The notes under the pieces were generated by a model that worked only from the letters and a program-made list of their open reading frames with translations, was not told where the DNA came from and ran no database searches. The translations under genes and the position numbers were made by a program. Below are positions 1 to 10,921 of a DNA stretch of 64,000 bases, piece after piece (position 1 is the first letter of the stretch; each line of letters begins with the position of its first letter). Source of the DNA: Bacteroidia bacterium. Its GTDB lineage: Bacteria; Bacteroidota; Bacteroidia; NS11-12g; UBA9320. The stretch is taken from assembly GCA_020849295.1 (NCBI GenBank), contig JADLGN010000019.1, positions 59,953 to 123,952 of the forward strand, read 5' to 3'.

Positions 1-3000
1 TATATTTATGATTGCGTCCTTTGCCGTCTAAATCTGTTCCTCTCACGTGAAGGTCTGTACTACTTACGTAATCAGGATCTATATTTATAGAATTGTTATC
101 CCAGCTTGTTGCTGTTGTCCATGCGCTTAGTGTAGTATATGATATGCCGTTTCTATTCATCAGGTTTGTGCCTGTTGTATAAAAGTTATTGAAATTACAT
201 CTTATGTATCCACCATAATAGGAGTAAAATGCGTAACCTGTTCCACTTGTATAAAATATATTATTACAAATTGAAGATGTGTTAATGTCATTAAAGTATG
301 CTGCATAAGATGAACTATTACTACTTGTTATGCTTATATTGTTATTAAAGAAATTCATATATTCACAATATGAAGCATATACTCCATAAGTGTTATTATT
401 AGTTCCTACATGAATAAAATTATTTGCTACAAGAGATGAATCACCTGTCGCTCCATCACAATCATATATGTAAACCCCAAATCTATTATTATTAATAATT
501 TTATTGTTTGTAATTGTAAAACCTTCTTTTATATAATATAACTGAATCCCATAATTGTTTGAATATGGTGTAACAGTATTATAAAGTATGTTTTGATTTA
601 TATATGTGTTTTTACTATAAGAATTAAAAATTCCACTATAATATTGATTATTAAATATATTAGAGTATATTTTTAAATCTTTTCCTTGGTTATAATTAGA
701 ATTCCCATTTGCAATTATTCCATAGGAGCCATTTATAATACTATTTCTATAAATATTAATTTTATCAAATGCACTAGAATTTGAATAATTATTTGATATA
801 TAAATTACTGCCTCATTTTCATTAGTATTAGTATTTAATTTTCCAATAAGATTACAATCATGAATATTAATATTTTTTGCGTTATTATAAATATCAATTA
901 TTCTGTTATAATTATATGGTAAGGTTGTAAGAATAGTCATATATCTTAGTGTAACACCGTTTACACTGTCAATTTTCACTACATAATTGTCGGAATATGT
1001 TGGAGTTCCTATAAGGTAAACTTTGCTACTGTCTTTTGCCTCACTTTGGAAAATTATTGCATTTTCTTTGTTTGCTCCTTTTATATAAGGTATTTTGACT
1101 TGTTCATAATATGTACCATTCCTTACATCAAATCTTACAGAGTCTATAATTCCACCATTTTTCATGGCAGTTACTGCATCATTGAATGTTGCAAAATCTG
1201 GAGATGCTCCACCAATAGTATAAACTCCTGACAAAGCAGGTTGTTGATTTAGATTTTGTAAGGTATCATTGGATGTGCCTCCGTCACTTGCTCCATTGGG
1301 ACTGTATGTCCATACTTTTGTACTGTAATTTGTGTATGGTGCAAAATACATTTTTTTAAGTTTAACATGTACTGTATCTCCCGATAACAAAGTGCCTGTC
1401 CAAGTTATTGGAGATTGTGCAGCACTATTAAGCGTCCATGCTATACTTACTTGATATAATGTATTTCCTCCATAATTTTTAAATGCAACTTTTACATATT
1501 GAGAATCAGCCGGGTAAGGAATACTTGGTAATATTATTTGTGATACTCCAGCATCATTTGATGGTAAGTCGAACTCATCAGCACCTATGTCAGGTGTAAT
1601 TGAATCGCGTTCTTCATAATCAAAATCCAAAGGTACTTCATTAAAAAATATTCCTGCACCGTTCAGTGTCATTTCTTTTACATGTAAGTTGTTTGAGGCT
1701 TTGTATAGCGGATCTACCGAAATACTGTTTGCATCTAATCCGCTTGTGGTTTCCCATGAAGCTAAACTTGAAATATTTGTACCATTCCAGTATGCTAAAT
1801 TTGAACCAGTTGAATATATATTATTATAATTACTTGTAAAATAACTTGAATTATATACAAAATATGCATAACCACCAGATGTATTAACAATATTATTGTT
1901 AAAACTTGAATTGTTACTTCCATAGTAAATTTTTAAAGCTGATGATGATGAATTTGACGACTCTAAGTTAAAACTATTATGAATAAAATAAATATAATTA
2001 CAATTGTATGTGTATATGCCAGTTACATTTGTACTGGTATTTTTAAGATAAATTGAGTTATTTGTAACATAATTATTCTTATAGCTTGTTCCGCAATAAT
2101 ATAACATTATACCATAATTAGCTGATTTCATGTTAAGTATATTTCTGTGAATTATAAAATTAGTACCCACCTGATATAAATACATACCGTAACCATAACT
2201 GTATTTATCCATATAAATATAATTAGAAGACAAATCAACTGTATCTATTTTTTCAAGATTAATTCCCATATAATATGGATTAAGTAATTTGTTACCTGAT
2301 ATTTCAAGTCCTTTTTCATATAGATATGGTGAATTTGAAGGATATCCATTTAAAAAAATTGAATAATCACCTTCTTTTATGTGATTATCTTTTATTTGCA
2401 AATAATTATCTGCATCTGCATTTGAAAATATTAATGCGTTATCTGTGCTACTCCAGCTTGTGTTTCTTCCTTCAAGTATATTTTTATAAATTGTATTATT
2501 ATCTGCTCCACCTATTAAGTAAAATATTCGTGTTTTATTTGATGATGAAAGTGACTTTATTTTCAAATATCTAAATGTAAACCCATCGGCACCATTTAGC
2601 AATACAACATAATTTGAATCTGAGTAAGTTGAATTATACTGTAATGTAACGCTTGCTGTATCTTGATTTTCTGATTCAAAAATTATTGAATTTTTCTTAT
2701 ATGCACCTTCTATAGATGGTATTGTCATTTGCTCTGTGTATGTACCACTTCGTACTCTAAATCTTACACTATCAAGAATACCTCTTGTTTTTAACGCATA
2801 AAGTGCTGATTTGAAAGTAGCAAAATCAGGAGAAGTACCTCCGATTGTGTAAACTCCGCTTAGTGCAGTTCTTTTGTTTAATAAATCTAAAGTATCGTTT
2901 GATGATTTTTCGTCAATAGTACTGTTAGGGTCAAATGTCCAGAAATACATATTGTATGTACTGTCTTTATGGAAACTAAATGAACCAAGTTTTACATGAA

Positions 3001-6000
3001 TTGTATCTCCTGTTTTAATATTTCGAGTTACTAATTTACGGGTAAAAGTATCATTATTTATTTTTCCTTTAACCTTAATATTTTTAATTGTATCTGTTCC
3101 AAAGTTTTTAACAATAGCAATAACATCATAAGTTGATGCATTAAATAATGTACCGGGAGATTTTAATGCAGAAACACCTGCATCAATAGCAGCAGGGATG
3201 TATTCATCTGCACCAATATCCGGTTTTATTGAATCTCTTTTTTGTTCGTCAATATCATATTTTACCAAGTATTTAATATTTCTTGCTTTCCCATCAAGCT
3301 CAATTTTTTCAGTATGTAAATCTGTTGAACTTACATAATCCGGATTTATGGTAATAGAATTTATATCATACCCAGTTGCAGTTCTCCAATCAGAAATTGT
3401 TGAATAATTTGTTCCTGATCTGTTAAACCAAGTTGAACCGTTTGAATAGAAGTTGTTGTAATTGCAACTAATAAATGATCCAGAGTAAGCATTAAATGAA
3501 TATCCATTTCCAGTATTAATAAAATTATTATTATTCACTCTTATGTTATAAGAGTATTCAATGTAAAATACTCTTGAATTAGCATTTGTACTTATTAAAT
3601 TTATGTTGTTATAAAACACATTTAAATAATCACTGCTGTATGCGAATATGCCATATACAGAATTATTAGATCTTACATGTATAAAATTATTTGCTATTAA
3701 TGAAGTGTCATTTATAGTTGCATCACTATTATAAGTATATATCCCATAATATTCCTGATTATATATTTTGTTTGAAGTAATTGTGAAACCTTCATTTATA
3801 TAATACAAGTAAATTCCATAACCTGATGAATATCCGTTATATGAACTTGTATGGTATATATTATTTTTATGTATATATAAATTTTTACTGTAAGCAATAT
3901 ACAAACCTGTATAGTGTTGATTTTCAAAATTATTTTCAAATACTTTCAAGTCTCTGCCATAGCCAGCAGATGAATATGTACTAGAAAGAATACCATAAGA
4001 CCCATTGCTAAACCTGTTTTTGTAAATCTTAATATTATTTATTGAAGGATAATTTGAATTATCATAGTTAATATATAAAATTGAATTATAATCACTTGTA
4101 CTTGTACTATTGTAACCCATCAAATTACAGTTATGTACTCTAATATTTGTTGATTCACCATATATTACTACCAGTCTGCTATATGAACTGTTTGAGGCTT
4201 TTATTTTCATATATCTGAACGTAACCCCCGAAGCACTGTCTATTCTCACTACCCAGTTTGTATTCCAATTGGGGGCTGTATAATACAATGATACCAAACT
4301 ACTGTCTTTCCCTTCACTTTGGAAAATAATAGAATTTTCATTTGTAGCTCCTACAATTTTTGGAATTCTGAATTGTTCATTATAATTTCCACTTCTTACA
4401 TCAAATCTAACAGAATCAATTATACCGCCTAATTTCATTGCGTTTACTGCATCTGTAAAAGTGGCAAAATCTGGCGAACTTCCACCTATTGTATATACAC
4501 CGCTCATTGCAGGATATTGATTGATTACTTCATTTGTGTCATTTGTATTTTCAGGGTCTGTACTTGAGTTTGGATTTGTAGTCCATACTTTAGTACTATA
4601 AGGTGTACCGCTTATAAATTTTTTCTTTAATAATTTTACATGAACTGTATCGCCTGAGTTAAGTGTACCTGTCCATGATTTTGTTGTTTGAGTAGTGCCA
4701 TTAAATTTCCAGTCAATTGAAACGCTTGTTATAGCATTGCTGCCATAATTTTTTAGCACAACTTTTACCCACTGGCTGTCTGCCGGAAATGGTTTTTTGG
4801 GTACAATAATCTGTGAAATTCCTGCATCATTTGTAGGTAAGTCAAACTCATCAGCACCTATGTCGGGTGTAGATATATTTCTTGTTTGTCCGTCAAAATC
4901 TAATGGTACTGTATTAAAATATTTGGCTGCACCATTTAAGCTTACTTCTTTAACGTGTAGATTTGATGATGAATAATATAAAGGATTAACTGATAAACTA
5001 AATGTATCTTTTGAGCATAATGTTTTCCATGCAGACAAACTATTTGCATTGCTTGAATTATAATATCCTAAGATTAATCCACCTGTGAAATAATTGTTGT
5101 AATTTAGATTTGTAAATGTAGAGGTTCCATTTAAAAATATACAATAACCTGAATTATTTGTTAAAATATTATTGAAGAACGTATTGTAGTTTCCATAAAT
5201 TCCATTAAACGCTATTGAAGATGTATTACTACATTCAATTTTAACAGTATTATGTATATAATCAATATAGTTTGAATAGTAAGAATAAATTCCGTAATTA
5301 GTTGTATAATTATTTTTGCAATAAATAGCATTATTTGATATTAGTCCTCTTTTGAAATAATTGCCGCAATAGTAAAGGAACAATCCATTATAAGCATTCT
5401 CAAGTTTCAGTATATTAGAATTTAATTTTATTTTATTGTAGATGTATTGTAAATAAATTCCATAATAATTAGCATTTTTATCAGAATACATATAATTATT
5501 TGAAATATTAATAGAATCACCATAATACAAATTTATTCCATTTTCATACTGATTAAGAAAATGATTGCCTGATATTTCAAGATTCTTTTCATAAGGTGAT
5601 GCTATTCCTGAAAGGTATATGGCATAATCACCATTTTTTATATGATTTTCTTTAATTAATAGGTCATTATCTGCACTATTGTCTGAAAATATTATTGCAT
5701 TATCTGTAGTACCCAAATTTGTATTTGGGGCTTCTAGTACATTTTTATATATTGTATTATTATTTGCTCCATTGTTTATTTTAAAAATTTGGTTATAATC
5801 ATAAGTTGAAGTAGCAGCCAGAGTCATATACCTGAATGTAACACCATCGGCACCGTCAAGATACACTACATAATTAGTATCCCAATATGCCGATGCATAA
5901 GTTAAAATAACACTTGTTGTATCTTTATTCTGAGATTCGAATACTATACTGTTTCTTTTTGTTGCTCCTGCTATCTGCGGTATTCTTATTTGTTCAGTAT

Positions 6001-9000
6001 ATGTACCCGTTCTTACTCTAAATCTTACACTGTCCATTATCCCTCTTTGCTTTAAAGCATTAACTGCTGCGGTAAAAGTAGCAAAATCTGGTGAGGTACC
6101 TCCAATTGTATAAACACCGCTTAATGCAGTTCTACAGTTTGTTCTTTTTAATGTATCATTTGATGGTTTATTATCTGCAGAGCCGTTTGGCAAACTTGTC
6201 CATGCTGTAAAATTATAAACACTGTCTTTGTGTAAATAATATTTTTTACCCATTTTTACATGTATTGTATCGCCTGTTGCAAATGTTCTTACAAATTGTT
6301 TTCTGGGTAATGTATCATTATTTATTTTTACTTTTACTGTTACATTTTTAATTGTATCAGTTCCCATATTTTTAATTATAAATTCAAAATTTGAAGAGTC
6401 AGCTTTGAATAATTCACCCGGTTTAAAGAAACTATATAATGAAGCATCGCGGGCTGGCGGTGTAAATTCATCAGCTCCTATATCAGGGGTTGAAGTATTG
6501 CGTGTTTCTCCGTCAATATCTTTATTTATTAAGTTTACAACTCGTGCTTTTCCATTTATATCAGGATTGGAAGTATGCAGGTCTGTATTTGAATTAAAAA
6601 ACGGTTCTTTATCAATTGAATTTGTATCAATATTTTCGGTACTTGAATAACTGTTTAAATTGCTATAAGCATTTCCATCGAAATATACATATTTAGTTCC
6701 ATTTGAATTTAAATTATTGTAATTTGATTTTATAGTGTTAAATCCATTTACATAATACGAATAACCATTTTTATTATGTATAAAATTATTGTTATAAATT
6801 TTATAATTACCCCAAGTTATATAACAAGCACTTGATTGGCTTGAAGAGTCAGTACAATTCGTTAAAATACTGTTATAAAACACATTTGCATAGTTAATAT
6901 CATATAAGTACATCCCCTGTCCGTCGTCATTATTACTTGATAAACTAACCATATTATTATAAATATATATAGTATCAGTATCCATATATTCACTTGTACT
7001 ATAGAGTACACCATAATTTGCGTTAGAATTATTAATATTAATGATGTTGTTATTTATATAATTTGTACCTTTTGTGCTATAAATATATAATCCACTAAAT
7101 AGAGTACTTTGTGTTTCATTTATTTTGTTTTCAGATATTGTAAAATTTTTAATATTATATAAATATATAGTTGAAAATCCTTGTTTTTTAAATATGTTTT
7201 TATGGATGATTAAGTTTCTATCATAAGAATCCCAATTACCATATATATAAATTCCTGAATATCCTTTATTAAATATATTTTGAGAAATATAAAAATCTGA
7301 ACCTTTATTTTCATTAATATATATTAATGATGATTCTGAACCATTGTTTGTTGAGTCATTGCTTGTAATTATATTATTTTCAAATCGGATATATTTTGAA
7401 AATGAACCTATATTTACAACATTATTATATGGCAAAGAACTATAATTTTGAAGTTTCATTTTCCTGAATGTAACTCCTTTGGCACCTGTCATTTTAATAA
7501 CAAAATTATTACTCCAACTTGATGAACCATATTGAAGAGTTACAAGATTACTGTCTTTGTTTTCTGATTCAAATACTACATCATTATAATTTTTTGCTCC
7601 ATCTATATTCTCTATTTCAAATTGTTCGGTATATGTCCCGTTCCTTACCTTAAAATATGCAGAATCTATAATTCCGCCATTGTTTAAAGCACTTACTGCA
7701 TCAGTAAATGTAGCAAAATCAGGGCTTGTACCTCCTATAGTATATATACCATTTAATGATGTATAAAAATCTGTTTCTAAAGTATCGTTAAATACTATTG
7801 AATCACTTACTGTATTTGGTTGCGATGTCCATGCAATAAGTTCATATAGTGAATCTTTTTGAAATGTAACATTTCCTAAACAAACTATATCTGTATCTCC
7901 TTTTGCTAATGAGCCTGTCCAACTTACCTGAGTTTTTGATACTCCATTTAGTTTCCAGTCTATTTTAACAGAAGTTAAGTTATTCTTACCAAAATTTCTT
8001 AACACTACTTTCATACATTTAGTTCCAGGAGTTACTTTTATTCTGTCAACAATACCTGCATCATGCGAAACTAATTTAAATTCGTCAGCACCTATATCCG
8101 GTTTTGTTGAATTTCTTGACTCTTCATCAATATCTTTGCTAATGCCGCTATATGGTTTAGCATTGCTTTCAATATCAACACTATATGAATGTAAGTCTGA
8201 TGATGAAGAATAATTAGGGTCGCCACTAACTGAACTTGAATCAAATCCTATACTTTTTAAATCATCAATATTTTCAATTGAATTGCCATACCACAAACCT
8301 AAAACATCACCATTATTATAGTAATTATTATTATTTGATTTCTCAATACTGTTATAGCCGCTTGAATTAATGTTAAATACCTTTCCATCGTTATCATTAA
8401 TTAAATTGTTATTTAATATTTTTATATTTTTACCTTGATCAAATTCTAAACTATAAGAATCATCAATGTAATCTGATAACACATTATTAAATACAAAATC
8501 TATATAATAGCAATTACCAAAATATATAGCTACTCCATTTGTATTTATATTTTTTGCAGATATAAAATTATTATATATCAGCATCCTTTTAGTACTTAAA
8601 CCTATTACATTACTTAAATAAATTACATTTCCGGAGTTTTCATGTATAATTCTGTTTTCTCTTATTCTCATACTGTCGCTTATCCCGTTAAAATAAATAC
8701 CGTTTCCTCCGTAAGTATATGATGTATTTGACTTAAGTAATTTGTTATTTTTAATATCTATATTTTTTGCATAATAACAATTTATATTTGTGTAATAAGG
8801 ATTTTGAAAAATACTGTTTCTTACATAAAATCCATCCAAATATTTCATATTTGAATTATAAAGGTAGATATTATAAGAACCACCATTAAACAAACAATTG
8901 TTTATTACAATATTCTTTGTACTTTCTCCACTCGACGCACTTCTGTATATTGCACATCTTGATGTACTTGTTGAAGTAACAATTGGTGCATTTATATAAC

Positions 9001-10192
9001 AATTGTGAAATTGTATATTTTCAATATTGCCAAACAAGTATAAAACTCTTGAATATGTTGTAGATAAAGAACGAAGTGTTACTTTATGAAAAATAATATT
9101 ACTTGTATTGAAAAGAGATACAGTATAATTGTAGGAACTGCTTGTAGAATTGTAGCTTATTACTACACTTGAACTGTCAAGATTTGATGATAAAAATGTA
9201 ACAGTATTGGTTGAATTTGTACCCGGAATTGCTCCAATTACTATCTGTTCGCTGTATGTGCCAGGCCTTATTTTTACAAAAGTAGGTCCACATACGCCAT
9301 AAGTCATTAATGCAGTTACTGCAGACTGAACAGTAGAAAACATAGGAGAAGTTCCACCTACAGTTATTGTATCACTATAGCTTCCATAAAATAAATAGTT
9401 TGTAGTGTCATTATATGTAAATGAATCTATAACTCCACCCGGATTTTTTGTCCATGCTTTTAATGTATCTATTTTACCTGTTGTAAAAGTTTTTGATCCT
9501 AAATTAATTAATGCATTATTACTTCCAATTCCTCCAATTGTATCTAATGTACCTGATAAAGATGCTGAACTTTGACTTGCTCCATTCCATTTCCAGTCAA
9601 CTGTTAGTGAACTTAGCTGTTTTTTCCCATTATTATATGCTCTTATTTTAATATTTTTAGAACCCTGGCAAGTATTCATTAACGGTGAATCTACACTTGA
9701 AATTCCAGCATCATAATTGTATCTGTCATACTTATACCTGTATATTGTTGCTCTATCCATGTATAAATAACTACCAGGTGTTTGAATACTAAAATAATTT
9801 TTCTGTCCGTAATTGTAATATTGTATTATTTCCAAATTTGAAATATTAAACAATACAGAATCACAAGAATTACAAGAGCATAATGCTCCAATGGTTTTAG
9901 TATCTACTAAGTTACCATTTAGGTATAAGTATAATGGTCCTGTGTAGCACGAAAAAAACTTTAATTTAACTTGAATGTCACCAATAAATTTTTTAACAGA
10001 TGTAGCATCTAATATACTATCTAATGTATAACTATTGTACTTATATAAATCACCACATACATTACAACCGGTATTTATATCGTAATCAAATAATGTAGTG
10101 TCAATTGTTTGTGCTTTTGTATTTGAGCTATTAAAAAAACATAAAAGAGCAAATAGAATAGTTAAAATCTGAGAGTAATAATTTTTTTTCAT
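1..10192 (-). CDS. Giant exported beta-helix protein with alternating ~540-residue modules (C-terminus beyond window)
   Basis: An open frame from ATG 10192 to the left edge, at least 3397 codons. I read the first ~500 codons in from the left edge and checked the frame at five later points. The start gives a signal peptide (MKKNYYSQILTILFALLCFF, cleavage near KAQT), then a Cys-rich domain (CNVCGD, CSCNSC). The motif PDIGADE recurs at residues 698, 1236, 1776, 2324 and 2867, a period of 538-548. Each module has a CARDB-like domain starting DAG(I/V), a linker (YTIGGTSPDFATF...), and a long Asn/Ile/Tyr-rich stretch typical of right-handed parallel beta-helix repeats. Two module types alternate. 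In Bacteroidota such proteins are usually surface or secreted adhesins or polysaccharide-binding proteins exported by T9SS; the expected C-terminal sorting domain would lie outside the window. Substrate unknown. Confidence 0.9.
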   Translation of the reverse strand, partial: MKKNYYSQILTILFALLCFFNSSNTKAQTIDTTLFDYDINTGCNVCGDLYKYNSYTLDSILDATSVKKFIGDIQVKLKFFSCYTGPLYLYLNGNLVDTKTIGALCSCNSCDSVLFNISNLEIIQYYNYGQKNYFSIQTPGSYLYMDRATIYRYKYDRYNYDAGISSVDSPLMNTCQGSKNIKIRAYNNGKKQLSSLTVDWKWNGASQSSASLSGTLDTIGGIGSNNALINLGSKTFTTGKIDTLKAWTKNPGGVIDSFTYNDTTNYLFYGSYSDTITVGGTSPMFSTVQSAVTALMTYGVCGPTFVKIRPGTYSEQIVIGAIPGTNSTNTVTFLSSNLDSSSVVISYNSTSSSYNYTVSLFNTSNIIFHKVTLRSLSTTYSRVLYLFGNIENIQFHNCYINAPIVTSTSTSRCAIYRSASSGESTKNIVINNCLFNGGSYNIYLYNSNMKYLDGFYVRNSIFQNPYYTNINCYYAKNIDIKNNKLLKSNTSYTYGGNGIYFNGISDSMRIRENRIIHENSGNVIYLSNVIGLSTKRMLIYNNFISAKNINTNGVAIYFGNCYYIDFVFNNVLSDYIDDSYSLEFDQGKNIKILNNNLINDNDGKVFNINSSGYNSIEKSNNNNYYNNGDVLGLWYGNSIENIDDLKSIGFDSSSVSGDPNYSSSSDLHSYSVDIESNAKPYSGISKDIDEESRNSTKPDIGADEFKLVSHDAGIVDRIKVTPGTKCMKVVLRNFGKNNLTSVKIDWKLNGVSKTQVSWTGSLAKGDTDIVCLGNVTFQKDSLYELIAWTSQPNTVSDSIVFNDTLETDFYTSLNGIYTIGGTSPDFATFTDAVSALNNGGIIDSAYFKVRNGTYTEQFEIENIDGAKNYNDVVFESENKDSNLVTLQYGSSSWSNNFVIKMTGAKGVTFRKMKLQNYSSLPYNNVVNIGSFSKYIRFENNIITSNDSTNNGSESSLIYINENKGSDFYISQNIFNKGYSGIYIYGNWDSYDRNLIIHKNIFKKQGFSTIYLYNIKNFTISENKINETQSTLFSGLYIYSTKGTNYINNNIININNSNANYGVLYSTSEYMDTDTIYIYNNMVSLSSNNDDGQGMYLYDINYANVFYNSILTNCTDSSSQSSACYITWGNYKIYNNNFIHNKNGYSYYVNGFNTIKSNYNNLNSNGTKYVYFDGNAYSNLNSYSSTENIDTNSIDKEPFFNSNTDLHTSNPDINGKARVVNLINKDIDGETRNTSTPDIGADEFTPPARDASLYSFFKPGELFKADSSNFEFIIKNMGTDTIKNVTVKVKINNDTLPRKQFVRTFATGDTIHVKMGKKYYLHKDSVYNFTAWTSLPNGSADNKPSNDTLKRTNCRTALSGVYTIGGTSPDFATFTAAVNALKQRGIMDSVRFRVRTGTYTEQIRIPQIAGATKRNSIVFESQNKDTTSVILTYASAYWDTNYVVYLDGADGVTFRYMTLAATSTYDYNQIFKINNGANNNTIYKNVLEAPNTNLGTTDNAIIFSDNSADNDLLIKENHIKNGDYAIYLSGIASPYEKNLEISGNHFLNQYENGINLYYGDSINISNNYMYSDKNANYYGIYLQYIYNKIKLNSNILKLENAYNGLFLYYCGNYFKRGLISNNAIYCKNNYTTNYGIYSYYSNYIDYIHNTVKIECSNTSSIAFNGIYGNYNTFFNNILTNNSGYCIFLNGTSTFTNLNYNNYFTGGLILGYYNSSNANSLSAWKTLCSKDTFSLSVNPLYYSSSNLHVKEVSLNGAAKYFNTVPLDFDGQTRNISTPDIGADEFDLPTNDAGISQIIVPKKPFPADSQWVKVVLKNYGSNAITSVSIDWKFNGTTQTTKSWTGTLNSGDTVHVKLLKKKFISGTPYSTKVWTTNPNSSTDPENTNDTNEVINQYPAMSGVYTIGGSSPDFATFTDAVNAMKLGGIIDSVRFDVRSGNYNEQFRIPKIVGATNENSIIFQSEGKDSSLVSLYYTAPNWNTNWVVRIDSASGVTFRYMKIKASNSSYSRLVVIYGESTNIRVHNCNLMGYNSTSTSDYNSILYINYDNSNYPSINNIKIYKNRFSNGSYGILSSTYSSAGYGRDLKVFENNFENQHYTGLYIAYSKNLYIHKNNIYHTSSYNGYSSGYGIYLYYINEGFTITSNKIYNQEYYGIYTYNSDATINDTSLIANNFIHVRSNNSVYGIFAYSSDYLNVFYNNINLISTNANSRVFYIEYSYNIRVNNNNFINTGNGYSFNAYSGSFISCNYNNFYSNGSTWFNRSGTNYSTISDWRTATGYDINSITINPDYVSSTDLHTEKIELDGKARNIKYLVKYDIDEQKRDSIKPDIGADEYIPAAIDAGVSALKSPGTLFNASTYDVIAIVKNFGTDTIKNIKVKGKINNDTFTRKLVTRNIKTGDTIHVKLGSFSFHKDSTYNMYFWTFDPNSTIDEKSSNDTLDLLNKRTALSGVYTIGGTSPDFATFKSALYALKTRGILDSVRFRVRSGTYTEQMTIPSIEGAYKKNSIIFESENQDTASVTLQYNSTYSDSNYVVLLNGADGFTFRYLKIKSLSSSNKTRIFYLIGGADNNTIYKNILEGRNTSWSSTDNALIFSNADADNYLQIKDNHIKEGDYSIFLNGYPSNSPYLYEKGLEISGNKLLNPYYMGINLEKIDTVDLSSNYIYMDKYSYGYGMYLYQVGTNFIIHRNILNMKSANYGIMLYYCGTSYKNNYVTNNSIYLKNTSTNVTGIYTYNCNYIYFIHNSFNLESSNSSSSALKIYYGSNNSSFNNNIVNTSGGYAYFVYNSSYFTSNYNNIYSTGSNLAYWNGTNISSLASWETTSGLDANSISVDPLYKASNNLHVKEMTLNGAGIFFNEVPLDFDYEERDSITPDIGADEFDLPSNDAGVSQIILPSIPYPADSQYVKVAFKNYGGNTLYQVSIAWTLNSAAQSPITWTGTLLSGDTVHVKLKKMYFAPYTNYSTKVWTYSPNGASDGGTSNDTLQNLNQQPALSGVYTIGGASPDFATFNDAVTAMKNGGIIDSVRFDVRNGTYYEQVKIPYIKGANKENAIIFQSEAKDSSKVYLIGTPTYSDNYVVKIDSVNGVTLRYMTILTTLPYNYNRIIDIYNNAKNINIHDCNLIGKLNTNTNENEAVIYISNNYSNSSAFDKINIYRNSIINGSYGIIANGNSNYNQGKDLKIYSNIFNNQYYSGIFNSYSKNTYINQNILYNTVTPYSNNYGIQLYYIKEGFTITNNKIINNNRFGVYIYDCDGATGDSSLVANNFIHVGTNNNTYGVYASYCEYMNFFNNNISITSSNSSSYAAYFNDINTSSICNNIFYTSGTGYAFYSYYGGYIRCNFNNFYTTGTNLMNRNGISYTTLSAWTTATSWDNNSINIDPDYVSSTDLHVRGTDLDGKGRNHKY

Positions 10193-10320
10193 ATAATTTT
10201 ATATATTCGGGTTAAAATTTAAATCAATCAACGAATGTAAAAACATTTTTTTTTAAAAAAAATAGTTTTTAAAAAAAAAATAGATTTTAATTCTTTGATT
10301 AAAAAATTAATCAAAGAAAA

Positions 10321-10896
10321 TTATTTAATACTTATTCTAAATGTAATATCAGAATCTGCTACCCCAGGTTCACAACTACCGTTTTTCAATCCGGCTTGAT
10401 GCATTAACTTAATATTTAAATTGCCATTTGCAATTCCTTTAGTTTTCCAAAGGCTTTCAAGCCCCAATGAATAAGTGCCGTCATTATCTGTTCTTGTAAT
10501 ATTTAATTCTGCTAAAGATGGAGTATAGCAGATAATATGCTCAGTTGCTTCGGCTTTTATTTCAGTAGAAACATCTGTAATTAAGTTTGGATTTGTTTCA
10601 TTTAAAAATTTCAATGTTACTTTATAAATCCTGCCAGTATCAAGTTTTACAGTATCCCATTGATCTGGTATAGTGTTGCTATCTCCATCAATATCTCTAT
10701 AAAAAAATGAGTAAAGTGCACCACTAACTGTATCTTTCAACTCAATTTTCAAAGTAGTAATTAATTCATTTTGGTCAGCAGGTATTGGTGGTTTTGATGT
10801 ATCGTTGCAACTTGTTGTAAATAATAAATACAACACAAAAAGACATATTAAAAAAAGTATAGGTTTTATTTTTTTTACAAAAATCTGATAAATCAC
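10321..10896 (-). CDS. Small lipoprotein, periplasmic-binding-fold-like family of Bacteroidota
   Basis: 191 residues starting at a GTG. A strongly hydrophobic N-terminus ends in the lipobox TTSC (Cys30), so a lipoprotein is expected. The body contains ELITTLKIEL, a DIDGD turn and a C-terminal beta-rich part (NGNLNIKLMHQAG). This resembles the roughly 190-residue lipoproteins often named type 1 periplasmic binding fold family in Bacteroidota genomes, frequently found near TonB-dependent receptors; none is seen here. Function unknown. It lies 25 bp downstream of the next minus-strand exported gene and could be cotranscribed. Confidence 0.7.
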   Translation of the reverse strand: MIYQIFVKKIKPILFLICLFVLYLLFTTSCNDTSKPPIPADQNELITTLKIELKDTVSGALYSFFYRDIDGDSNTIPDQWDTVKLDTGRIYKVTLKFLNETNPNLITDVSTEIKAEATEHIICYTPSLAELNITRTDNDGTYSLGLESLWKTKGIANGNLNIKLMHQAGLKNGSCEPGVADSDITFRISIK

Positions 10897-10921
10897 AGAG
10901 CAAAATTAGATGATTTTATTA

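Noticed and set aside
1046..1231. Small plus-strand ORFs inside the giant gene (also 2326-2574, 6405-6650)
   Set aside because: They lie antisense to a continuous minus-strand frame with a signal peptide and conserved motifs; no RBS, promoter or recognisable domains.
1..10192. CRISPR-like or satellite array because of dense recurring words
   Set aside because: The repetition comes from in-frame protein repeats (period about 540 codons, Asn/Ile/Tyr-rich beta-helix). There are no short identical direct repeats with unique spacers.
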